From: Desulfobacterales bacterium
GTDB taxonomy: Bacteria > Desulfobacterota > Desulfobacteria > Desulfobacterales > UBA5852
Assembly: GCA_016735415.1 (NCBI GenBank)
Contig: JAERRP010000494.1
Span: forward strand, 1-5,182
DNA length: 5,182 bases
Reading direction: 5' to 3'
Part shown: piece after piece, positions 1 to 5,182 of the stretch
Layout: each line of letters begins with the position of its first letter
Position numbering within the stretch: position 1 is the first letter of the stretch
The notes under the pieces: generated by a model
Database searches by the model: none
What the model was told of the DNA's origin: nothing
What the model saw: only the letters and a program-made list of their open reading frames with translations
Position numbers and translations under genes: made by a program

Positions 1-366
1 AACCGCAAGGTGCTGGGCGGCGGGATGCGCCAGGCCGGTGTGCTGGCGGCCGCCGGCATCGTGGCCATCGAAGCGATGAGCGCGCGCCTGTCCGAAGACC
101 ATGACAACGCCGGGCGCCTGGCCCGCGGATTGAGCGATCTTCCCGGTATTCGTCTTGCGCCCGCAAGTGTTAAAACCAATATTGTCTACGTCAACTTCAC
201 GTCGCCGGCACCCCCGGCCGCGGAGGTGGTCGCCCGCCTGGGCGAAAAAGATGTACGGGTGCTGGCCACCGGCCCCGACCAGATCCGGGCCGTCACGCAC
301 TATGGAATTTCTGAGGACGATATCGAACGGGCCCTGACCGCTTTTACCGAAGTCATAAAGGCCTGA
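1..366 (+). CDS. ltaE: Low-specificity L-threonine aldolase, C-terminal part (5' end outside window)
   Basis: This is the last 121 codons of a PLP-dependent fold-type I aldolase that cleaves L-threonine or L-allo-threonine to glycine and acetaldehyde in the cytoplasm. The frame is open from base 1, and the family is usually about 330-350 residues, so roughly the C-terminal third is visible. The diagnostic run GGGMRQAGVLAAAG begins at visible residue 6. It is followed by RLSEDHDNA (residues 29-37), which matches E. coli LtaE as I remember it. The segment IRAVTHYGIS (residues 95-104) carries the Arg expected to hold the substrate carboxylate. The PLP-binding lysine lies upstream of the window and cannot be checked. 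The GTG at base 10 is an internal codon, not a start. The gene runs toward the fusion gene on the other strand, with only 19 bases between the two stop codons. A phenylserine-type aldolase of the same family cannot be excluded. Confidence 0.93.
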   Translation, partial: NRKVLGGGMRQAGVLAAAGIVAIEAMSARLSEDHDNAGRLARGLSDLPGIRLAPASVKTNIVYVNFTSPAPPAAEVVARLGEKDVRVLATGPDQIRAVTHYGISEDDIERALTAFTEVIKA

Positions 367-377
367 AGGCGGCATTC

Positions 378-405
378 CCACCCTGTCATCTGACGGGCGG
401 GGTGG
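378..405. terminator. Possible hairpin between convergent genes
   Basis: CCACCC (378-383) can pair with GGGTGG (400-405). Inside it TGTC (384-387) pairs with GACG (392-395, one G-T pair) around an ATCT loop, leaving GGCG (396-399) as a bulge. It lies just after the aldolase stop and overlaps the last codons of the minus-strand fusion gene. No T-tract follows on either strand, so a classical intrinsic terminator is not shown. It may act as a bidirectional stop or be chance. Confidence 0.28.
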
Positions 406-3007
406 AACCGCGAAGCACCAGGCTGAAAAAATCCCGTGTGGAGATGGGCTCAAGGCCGCGGGTCCGGTTGACAGCGCTGATCTCAAAGGCAATTTTCCAC
501 TGGTGCATCAGATCGCGCCATGCGTTGAACAGGCCATGCCCGGGATCGTAGGCGTGGGCGACCTCCGAGGTCAACCCATTCAGTTCCAGGATCCTGATGT
601 CCCGGCCCTGCTGGAAATCTTCGATGGACGGGGCGCGCACATCGTAGCGTCCGAAGTAAAAACCCTTGAAATGATGGCTGATGGCATCAAAAGCGCTGGT
701 AAGCTCGGGGGTCAGTAAGTAATTTCGATCGAGGAACACGGCCCCCCGGGCATGGGCCCCCACCTCGACCAGCGGGAAGATCGCACCGGCGGGAGGCACC
801 TCCATGAGTCGTTGTTTGTGAACTCTGAAATGAAGCGGGGCCAGGCAGACGGCACGGTCGTCTCTTAAAATGAGCTCCTCCAGGGTGCTTCGTCCGTTGC
901 CGGTCAAGACAGGCCTTTCCTTGGCGGCGATGGATAAAATTGTGCCTTTTTGTTCTCCGGGGAAACGGTAGTAAAAAACGCCAAACTCGGGTCCGGCGAT
1001 GTACTCCTGAACAATAATGTCCATCCGGGTTTGCTCCAGGTAGAAGCGTAACGCTCCGTCTGATTGGATAACGCTTACCCCCTGGCCGCGACACCCCTCA
1101 TCCGGTTTCAGGACCACGGGAAAATCCGTGCCGATATCCGCCATGAAGGCTTTGGCCCGGTTGATCTGTTCGTCCACCGGCCAGCGGCACGGAAGTAATT
1201 TGAACCGGGCCACGCTACCTGAAGGGCCAAGATTTTCGAGGATGGCGGATTTAGACTCCCCGACCAAACCCCCCGCGTAAATACCGGGATTGACCACGGT
1301 GAAGAGCGTCAGTCGGCGAAAGCGCAAACCCAGGTACACGATATAGAGAGCGATCGGAATATAAAAAACCTGCGTCGGCCAGAATTCGTAGCGGGTTCGG
1401 CGACGGAAGACCGACAGCAGAAGCCGTCTTCCCCGAAAGCTGAACAGGGGCGGTACGATACGGGCGACCACCATCAGCAGGGCGATGGTGGCGATGACGA
1501 CCCAGAAAGCATAGTCCTGGAATAAATGGAAGAAAGCCAGAATCTGGCCTCCGACCAGAGCGGCCAACCCAACCAGAAGTGGTGTCCACACGAGGCAGGC
1601 CCCGCCGAAATATAAAGTGAAGGTTCCAAAAGGACAACCCAGCATCCCGGCGCCGAAATAGGTGGGCAGCCGGCTGCCGGGGAGAAATCGGCTGGCCAGA
1701 ATAATCGCGGGGCCCTTGGCCTGAAACCATTGGGGCGACCGGGAGACGGCCTCTTCCTTTAGGAACCACTTCAGGGGCGCCTTCCCGAAGGCGGGGCGCC
1801 CCAGCCATTTTCCAGCCAGGAAGAGCAGCATGTCGCTGGATAAGAGGCCCGCGAAGGAAGCCGCCACCGCCGGCGTGAAACCGATCAGTACCCTGGCGAC
1901 CATCAACCCCGCACCGATGCAGGCCAGATCCTCGCTGACCCAGGTGGCCAGGGCAATCAGGAGCATATAGACCCACAGGTGGAGCCCCCTGGCCGCCGGG
2001 AGGGCCACTTCCGTAAACGGCCGCCGAGAGGCCGCTAGGCGCTCGGGGGAGGCATCATCACGCCGGAGGACCGCCCCCTGCGCGACACGCGCAACAAAAG
2101 CGCGGACATCCCGGACGACCCGCTGGGGCTGCTCGAAAATCAGCAGATGGCCGCCGGGGTAAACGACCAGTTCGCTGTGAGGCATCAAGCGATAATGCTC
2201 GCGGGCGGCGGCCACCGGAACGAGCCAATCGTCGCGGCCATGCCAGATCATAGCCGGCATCGACAGGCCCTTCAAAATATTTCGCAGGGGGCGTTGATCC
2301 GCATCGAAAAAGTTACGGGCAGAATAACGATTGAGGGGCAGGCGATCGAACAGCCCCATGTGGGGCGTGCCTTCCTGCAGGAGGCTTAAGGCCAGCAGTT
2401 GGGCGGCATGCAGGCCATGGTTCAGGTGGTAGTCGCCCAACAGCACCAGTTCCTGGACCCCGATGGCGGATATGAACGCCAGCGAGGCCACCCGCCCCGG
2501 TGCCGCATCCGCCAGATGCAGGGCCACGCCCCCGCCCATGCTGTAGGCCACCAGATGAGCGCGCTGGATTGAAAGCCGATCCATGAACTGCAGCAGGTAG
2601 TCGGCCTGCGCCTTAAAACCGTAGTCGGAAATTTTGCGGGTGCTGTAGCCGAATCCGGGCAGGTCGGGGGCCACCACCCGTCCCGCCGTGGAGAGTTCCG
2701 CCACATGCCGGGGGAAGACCCGGCTGGCGGCCAGGGGGCTGCCGTGGATCATCAGAATCACGGGGGTTTCGGGGGAAGCCTCCGGGGCCGTATCCAGGTA
2801 GCGGATCCGGACGGACTTGCCGGCCGTCGCTTTGCGCCCGCTTTCAGCCAGCGTAACACTCTGCCAGCCGGCCGGGGACGGCCCGGGGTCCGGCTGGAAA
2901 GAACGGATGCTGTGGGAAATCATCAGAAGCAGAAGGTAAAGCGCCGGAATCCAGAAACGCTTCCGGCGAAACAGGGGACGGCCTGAGCGGGGGGCGAAAA
3001 AAGTCAT
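386..3007 (-). CDS. Membrane fusion protein: alpha/beta hydrolase - DedA/VTT domain - ATP-grasp ligase-like domain
   Basis: Protein of 873 residues with three modules. (a) A basic stretch RRKR and a hydrophobic anchor (about 17-31) precede an alpha/beta hydrolase (about 82-308). It has oxyanion motif HG (88-89), nucleophile Ser156 in AYSMGGG, acid Asp260 in HGRDDWLVP and His287 in YPGGH, so the triad is complete. (b) A DedA/VTT domain (about 342-520) has SED at 358-360, RFLPGSRLP at 440-448, then GAG and Trp474, with several hydrophobic helices. (c) After EFWP (541-544) and another hydrophobic helix (about 545-561), an ATP-grasp domain spans about 565-845. It has NPGI (573-576), GESK (583-586), Lys634, a glycine-rich GCRGQG loop, hinge QEY (667-669), Asp789 and the ELN metal site (808-810). 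The frame stays open to 3136, but ATG 3007 is preferred because the longer form overlaps the DinB-like gene and adds a proline/arginine-rich tail. Its ribosome site is weak (GGTTGGA), so translational coupling is likely. VTT proteins move lipids, and ATP-grasp enzymes ligate carboxylates to amines. The joint substrate is unknown. Confidence 0.88.
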   Translation of the reverse strand: MTFFAPRSGRPLFRRKRFWIPALYLLLLMISHSIRSFQPDPGPSPAGWQSVTLAESGRKATAGKSVRIRYLDTAPEASPETPVILMIHGSPLAASRVFPRHVAELSTAGRVVAPDLPGFGYSTRKISDYGFKAQADYLLQFMDRLSIQRAHLVAYSMGGGVALHLADAAPGRVASLAFISAIGVQELVLLGDYHLNHGLHAAQLLALSLLQEGTPHMGLFDRLPLNRYSARNFFDADQRPLRNILKGLSMPAMIWHGRDDWLVPVAAAREHYRLMPHSELVVYPGGHLLIFEQPQRVVRDVRAFVARVAQGAVLRRDDASPERLAASRRPFTEVALPAARGLHLWVYMLLIALATWVSEDLACIGAGLMVARVLIGFTPAVAASFAGLLSSDMLLFLAGKWLGRPAFGKAPLKWFLKEEAVSRSPQWFQAKGPAIILASRFLPGSRLPTYFGAGMLGCPFGTFTLYFGGACLVWTPLLVGLAALVGGQILAFFHLFQDYAFWVVIATIALLMVVARIVPPLFSFRGRRLLLSVFRRRTRYEFWPTQVFYIPIALYIVYLGLRFRRLTLFTVVNPGIYAGGLVGESKSAILENLGPSGSVARFKLLPCRWPVDEQINRAKAFMADIGTDFPVVLKPDEGCRGQGVSVIQSDGALRFYLEQTRMDIIVQEYIAGPEFGVFYYRFPGEQKGTILSIAAKERPVLTGNGRSTLEELILRDDRAVCLAPLHFRVHKQRLMEVPPAGAIFPLVEVGAHARGAVFLDRNYLLTPELTSAFDAISHHFKGFYFGRYDVRAPSIEDFQQGRDIRILELNGLTSEVAHAYDPGHGLFNAWRDLMHQWKIAFEISAVNRTRGLEPISTRDFFSLVLRGSTPPVR

Positions 3008-3032
3008 TTCGAATCCAACCGGGGACGGCCGA

Positions 3033-3572
3033 TTAAAGTGTCGCTCCGGTGGGACCGGAACCGGTTTTCTGCCAGTAGACCAGGGTCGAGGGCGCCACGC
3101 CAAAATCCCGGTTGGTCTGAAAACCCTGCCGGTCAAGAATCATGGCTACAATGGCGAAATGGTGAACCGTATGGCTGGCCAGAAATTGAAGTTCGCGCCC
3201 GATGGTCGATCGGCTGAAAGCCGTGGCCGGATCCCGCCGGTCGCCGTCGTTCTTGCAGGTCACTTCCCGGTCGAGCGCGTCGATGGTTTCGATCCGGGCC
3301 CTGAGCTCCCGCAGTTTGGCCGCTGCCGCCTTACGGCTGGACTCCAGTTCCGGATGGCGCCCGCGGGCGTCATAGTCGATAATCCCGGCTGGTAAGCCAT
3401 CGAGAAAGGCCGAATAGAAGTCCATGACATGGCGCATATGTTTGCCGGCACCGCTTTGAAACCGGACGTTTTCGTTGTTGCCGTACAGTTGATCCGTAAG
3501 CTGCGCCAGCAGATCGATCGCCTGCGTCAGCGTCGCTAGATTCTCCCGAACCAAATCGTTTTGCAGTGTCAT
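3033..3572 (-). CDS. DinB-superfamily protein (putative metal-dependent four-helix enzyme)
   Basis: This is a 179-residue soluble protein with no signal peptide. It resembles the DinB/YfiT superfamily, whose members form four-helix bundles holding a metal on three histidines; several are thiol-dependent S-transferases. The expected ligands are visible: His48 in HMRHVMDFY, and His134 with His138 in the SHTVHHF segment. The DYDARGR run (66-72) is typical of one DinB subgroup in which RHVLDFY is followed by a similar tyrosine/arginine stretch. ATG 3572 was chosen because AGGAGG sits nine bases before it and the family alignment begins there. The frame extends to 3662 but gains only basic, unfamiliar sequence. 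It precedes the fusion gene by 25 bases on the same strand, so the two are probably co-transcribed. The substrate is not predictable; DNA-damage induction is known only for the founding Bacillus member. Confidence 0.82.
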   Translation of the reverse strand: MTLQNDLVRENLATLTQAIDLLAQLTDQLYGNNENVRFQSGAGKHMRHVMDFYSAFLDGLPAGIIDYDARGRHPELESSRKAAAAKLRELRARIETIDALDREVTCKNDGDRRDPATAFSRSTIGRELQFLASHTVHHFAIVAMILDRQGFQTNRDFGVAPSTLVYWQKTGSGPTGATL

Positions 3573-3581
3573 CAAACCCTG

Positions 3582-3587
3582 CCTCCT
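3582..3587 (-). promoter_or_regulatory. Strong ribosome binding site of the DinB-like gene
   Basis: Read on the minus strand this is AGGAGG, nine bases before ATG 3572. It fixes the start of the DinB-like gene against longer alternatives in the same frame. Confidence 0.85.
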
Positions 3588-3596
3588 GAAGAATTG

Positions 3597-3615
3597 TGGG
3601 ATCCGCTGGGATCCG
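3597..3615. repeat. Tandem 10-base direct repeat
   Basis: TGGGATCCG occurs twice (3597-3605 and 3607-3615) with a 10-base period, about one helical turn. Each copy includes the palindrome GGATCC. The pair lies about 25-43 bases upstream of the DinB-like start codon, where an operator or leader element could be. Chance is possible for so short a repeat. Confidence 0.5.
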
Positions 3616-3670
3616 GCCCGATTTTTGGCTATGCTGTGTTTACAGTCATCAAAAGCATGCAAACCTTACA

Positions 3671-3680
3671 TTTCATGAAA
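3671..3680. promoter_or_regulatory. Perfect 10-base palindrome, possible operator
   Basis: TTTCATGAAA is its own reverse complement. It sits in the divergent gap, about 130 bases before the YHS start and 100 bases before the DinB-like start. No regulator is identified in the window. Confidence 0.25.
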
Positions 3681-3799
3681 CCGGGTGGGGAAAAAAATAC
3701 GCGGCGTTTCAAATGATTAGACCGGCGACGTCGTGGACCGACAATACCTGGAAATGCCGCCCGCAAGCCACAGAGCCCATTGCGGGAATGACACGCCCT

Positions 3800-3804
3800 G
3801 GAGG
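3800..3804 (+). promoter_or_regulatory. Ribosome binding site of the YHS gene
   Basis: GGAGG lies seven bases before ATG 3812. Together with the signal peptide that begins at that ATG, it decides the start over the 72-codon longer open frame. Confidence 0.8.
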
Positions 3805-3811
3805 CAACCCG

Positions 3812-4288
3812 ATGAAAACACTTGCGTTGATTCTGCTGGCCTTGTTTCTGGCCTCGGGCGCCTGGGGGCAATCCGACGACAACCGACGGCCGAAGACCTT
3901 TAATCTGGATAAAAACGGGGTGGCCCTCAAGGGCTATGATCCCGTGAGCTATCAGGACGGACAACCGCAGAAAGGGCAGGACGCATTTGCCGCCACCGAC
4001 AACGGCATTCGCTATCTGTTTGCTTCCCAGGACCACCGGGACCGCTTCCAGTCCAACCCGGAAAAATACGAACCGGCCTACGGAGGCTGGTGCGCCTGGG
4101 CCATGCTGGAGGGCGACAAGGTCGACATCGACCCTGAATCCTACAAGATCATCGATGGCCGTCTTTACGTTTTCTACAATGGTTTCTGGGGTGACACCCT
4201 CAAAAAATGGAACACCCTGGCCGGGAAAGAAACGGAATCCGCCCTGGTGGAAAGAGCCGACGCCAACTGGTCGCAAATCAGGCCCTGA
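3812..4288 (+). CDS. Exported YHS-domain protein
   Basis: This is a 158-residue protein with a Sec signal peptide: MK, then a hydrophobic core LALILLALFLASG, with likely cleavage near AWG-Q at residues 19-20, placing it in the periplasm. The mature part is a single YHS domain: GYDPVSY (41-47), YLFASQDHRDRF (68-79), NPEKY (82-86) and YGGWCAWAM (90-98). It matches the group often annotated as YHS domain-containing (seleno)protein, in which the residue after the Gly-Gly-aromatic is Cys or selenocysteine. Here it is an ordinary Cys94 (TGC at 4091-4093). YHS domains are associated with metal binding, as in copper transporters and some oxygenases. The role of the free-standing secreted form is not established. 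It has its own ribosome site and is divergent from the DinB-like gene, so it is probably a single-gene unit. Confidence 0.88.
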   Translation: MKTLALILLALFLASGAWGQSDDNRRPKTFNLDKNGVALKGYDPVSYQDGQPQKGQDAFAATDNGIRYLFASQDHRDRFQSNPEKYEPAYGGWCAWAMLEGDKVDIDPESYKIIDGRLYVFYNGFWGDTLKKWNTLAGKETESALVERADANWSQIRP

Positions 4289-4300
4289 CGCTCGCTCAGG
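4284..4300 (+). terminator. Weak hairpin at the end of the YHS gene
   Basis: CCTGA (4284-4288, including the stop codon) pairs with TCAGG (4296-4300) around a seven-base loop. The stem is only five base pairs and is not followed by a T-run; the nearest T-rich stretch, TTTATT, is about 20 bases on. It is a poor candidate for an intrinsic terminator. I see nothing else in the 95-base gap before the convergent lipoprotein gene. Confidence 0.18.
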
Positions 4301-4383
4301 CGGCAACCACTGACAATTGCTTTATTCATCATGTTTGCCCACGCGCCCTAAGATCCCCACCGACGTGGCAGATACGCGATCAT

Positions 4384-4692
4384 TCAATGCCCGGCCGCTT
4401 TTTTTTCGGGAGCTTTGTCAACTGGCATATCGAGCACCCATTCACCACTTTTCTTGACCAGGGGGATCACCGCCTTCACGGCTATATTGCCGGAGACTTC
4501 CACGATGGCTTGTTTATCACCCTGTTCCACGACCTTGTAAGAAACCTTGGATGTGTCCAGTTTAAAACCTTCATGATGAATCGCCACCTGCTGATCGACA
4601 ATTTTCCGGGCGGCTTCCTCGGGTTTCTGTTCAGTGCAACCAAAGGTCACCAGAAGACCCGCCACAACGACAATCCAGATGATGTTTTTCAT
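4384..4692 (-). CDS. Small predicted lipoprotein of unknown function
   Basis: This is a 102-residue protein with a lipoprotein signal peptide: MKN, then the hydrophobic IIWIVVVAGLLVTFG ending at Cys19. The box VTFGC is not the classical LAGC type but fits the broader lipobox pattern, so membrane anchoring is likely. The mature part starts with an acidic/basic helix (EQKPEEAARKIVDQQ) and continues with alternating strands such as YKVVEQGDKQAIVEVSGNI, then VIPLVKKSGEWVLDM. This layout recalls small NTF2-like lipoproteins such as the DUF4878 type; that link is a guess from pattern. The tail is rich in Lys, Pro and Ala. ATG 4692 is supported by GGGAG just upstream and by the signal peptide. The frame is open up to 4908, but the extra part has no ribosome site. 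It is convergent with the YHS gene and has no evident partner. Confidence 0.8.
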   Translation of the reverse strand: MKNIIWIVVVAGLLVTFGCTEQKPEEAARKIVDQQVAIHHEGFKLDTSKVSYKVVEQGDKQAIVEVSGNIAVKAVIPLVKKSGEWVLDMPVDKAPEKKAAGH

Positions 4693-4934
4693 AATCGCTC
4701 CCTGGGCTTTTAAATTAAGGGGTTTAATTGTTTGAAGCATACCGCTTTTAGCCATTGAGAAAACAGGAAAATCATTTATATACGCACCGATTGCCAAAAA
4801 CAAGGCACCGCCGTCACAGGATCTGTCACGGGTCTCCGATATTAATCCGGCAATTAAAAATCCACGGTTGTAATTCCAAAGGTCATTGCTTATCGGACCG
4901 ATGACCAAAAATCAGATTTGATCGCCGAAAAAAT
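4693..4934. other. AT-rich intergenic region upstream of the lipoprotein gene
   Basis: No gene is supported here. It should contain the minus-strand lipoprotein promoter. TATGCT (minus strand, about 4737-4742) is a fair -10 but has no good -35. An inverted repeat, AATTAA (4713-4718) and TTAATT (4724-4729) with a five-base spacer, lies just upstream of the ribosome site and might be an operator. Composition shifts toward A/T compared with the genes to the left, and the region leads into an ATPase gene remnant. Confidence 0.4.
4698..4702 (-). promoter_or_regulatory. Ribosome binding site of the lipoprotein gene
   Basis: On the minus strand GGGAG lies five bases before ATG 4692. The spacing is slightly short but usable, and it selects this start over ATGs further upstream in the same frame. 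Confidence 0.65.
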
Positions 4935-5182
4935 AATACCATCATTGATGAAGCCCATCAGTTTCCGGAATTGTTTCAGGTTTTAAGGGGTGTTATCGAC
5001 GCAGACCGTGAAGCCTCCGGAAGATACTTGCTAACGGGTTCCAGTTCTCCTGAGATTGTCAAAGGATTATCAGAAAGTTTGGCGGGTAGAATTGCGACCG
5101 TTGAACTCTGGCCGTTTAAGAACGGTTAAATATTGTCCGGTTTTGGGGGGAAAGTATATATGAAGAGTCTACTGCCAAAAAA
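4935..5182 (+). pseudogene. Remnant of an AAA_14/DUF4143-type ATPase, truncated and probably frameshifted
   Basis: The frame from about 4935 to the TAA at 5127-5129 encodes a central piece of the AAA ATPase family that carries a C-terminal DUF4143 domain. The motifs are a Walker B region TIIDEAHQFPELF, then GVIDADRE, the sensor segment GRYLLTGSSSPE, and SESLAGRIATVELWPF. No start codon or ribosome site precedes it. The N-terminal P-loop half, which should lie about 60 or more codons upstream, is absent from the AT-rich sequence before it. The reading ends early at WPFKNG, where intact relatives continue. A second frame is open from about 5123 to the window end (RLNIVRFWGESIYEE and onward) and could be the continuation after a single-base change; this is uncertain. 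These ATPases are common in variable, horizontally moving gene sets of bacteria and archaea. It is most likely a decaying fragment. Confidence 0.72.

Larger units (their letters stand above)
3573..3811. promoter_or_regulatory. Divergent intergenic region between DinB-like and YHS genes
   Basis: This 239-base gap separates two divergent starts, so it should hold both promoters. I find no convincing -35/-10 pair on either strand; TTTACA (plus strand, near 3639) and TTGATG (minus strand, near 3650) are half-matches without good partners. It holds the tandem repeat at 3597-3615 and a perfect palindrome, TTTCATGAAA, at 3671-3680, which could be an operator. The frames that run through it (minus to 3662, plus from 3596) give no family-like protein. 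Confidence 0.5.

Noticed and set aside
687..1094. 135-codon minus-strand open frame inside the ATP-grasp region
   Set aside because: Shadow of the fusion gene in another frame, with Arg/Gly/Pro-rich composition and no ribosome site or domain.
1251..1976. 241-codon minus-strand open frame inside the fusion gene
   Set aside because: It is out of frame with the VTT coding sequence. Its translation is rich in Gly, Arg and Pro, typical of a GC-rich shadow, and no motif is seen.
3008..3136. N-terminal extension of the fusion gene to an ATG at 3136
   Set aside because: It would overlap the end of the DinB-like gene by about 100 bases and adds a Pro/Arg-rich tail with no family resemblance. ATG 3007 starts just ahead of the basic-plus-hydrophobic anchor and avoids the overlap.
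4091..4093. Selenocysteine at the YHS active site
   Set aside because: The codon is TGC, an ordinary cysteine; no in-frame TGA exists before the true stop.
3629..4306. 225-codon minus-strand open frame opposite the YHS gene
   Set aside because: It lies fully antisense to a gene with a signal peptide, ribosome site and recognisable YHS motifs; the antisense product shows no known family.
4207..4713. 168-codon plus-strand open frame opposite the lipoprotein gene
   Set aside because: It overlaps the end of the YHS gene and is antisense to the lipoprotein; no ribosome site or motif.
4769..4800. Sigma-54 type promoter (minus strand TTGGCA followed by TGC) upstream of the lipoprotein gene
   Set aside because: The GG and GC elements are separated by eight bases rather than the required ten, and the -12 element is weak.
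4693..4908. Upstream extension of the lipoprotein frame to 4908
   Set aside because: No ribosome site, and a start there would bury the signal peptide and lipobox inside the protein.

Overview
The window looks like chromosomal DNA of a Gram-negative bacterium. The base composition is GC-rich by eye, and the genes include a secreted YHS protein, a small lipoprotein with a signal peptide, and strong AGGAGG-type ribosome binding sites. A member of the Desulfobacterota or a related deep proteobacterial lineage would fit, but this is an impression from gene style. No phylogenetic marker lies in the window.

Layout. (1) Positions 1-366, plus strand: the C-terminal third of a low-specificity L-threonine aldolase, cut by the window edge. 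(2) Positions 386-3007, minus strand, convergent with the aldolase: one very large gene joining three usually separate modules. These are a membrane-anchored alpha/beta hydrolase, a DedA/VTT-type membrane domain, and an ATP-grasp ligase-like domain. (3) Positions 3033-3572, minus strand: a DinB-superfamily protein placed 25 bases ahead of the fusion gene, probably in the same operon. (4) A divergent intergenic region (3573-3811) with a tandem 10-base repeat and a 10-base perfect palindrome. (5) Positions 3812-4288, plus strand: an exported YHS-domain protein. (6) Positions 4384-4692, minus strand: a small predicted lipoprotein. (7) From about 4700 to the end the sequence is more AT-rich. It carries a fragment of an AAA ATPase of the AAA_14/DUF4143 type that has lost its P-loop half and appears frameshifted.

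The most interesting object is the fusion gene. VTT-domain proteins are linked to lipid or undecaprenyl-phosphate translocation, alpha/beta hydrolases to ester or amide cleavage, and ATP-grasp enzymes to ATP-driven carboxylate ligation. Together they suggest a single-polypeptide membrane machine that modifies or recycles a lipid-linked or peptide-like substrate across the inner membrane. That reading is inference; only the domain order and motifs are seen. The other genes share no obvious pathway, and the threonine aldolase, YHS protein and lipoprotein appear to be independent transcription units.
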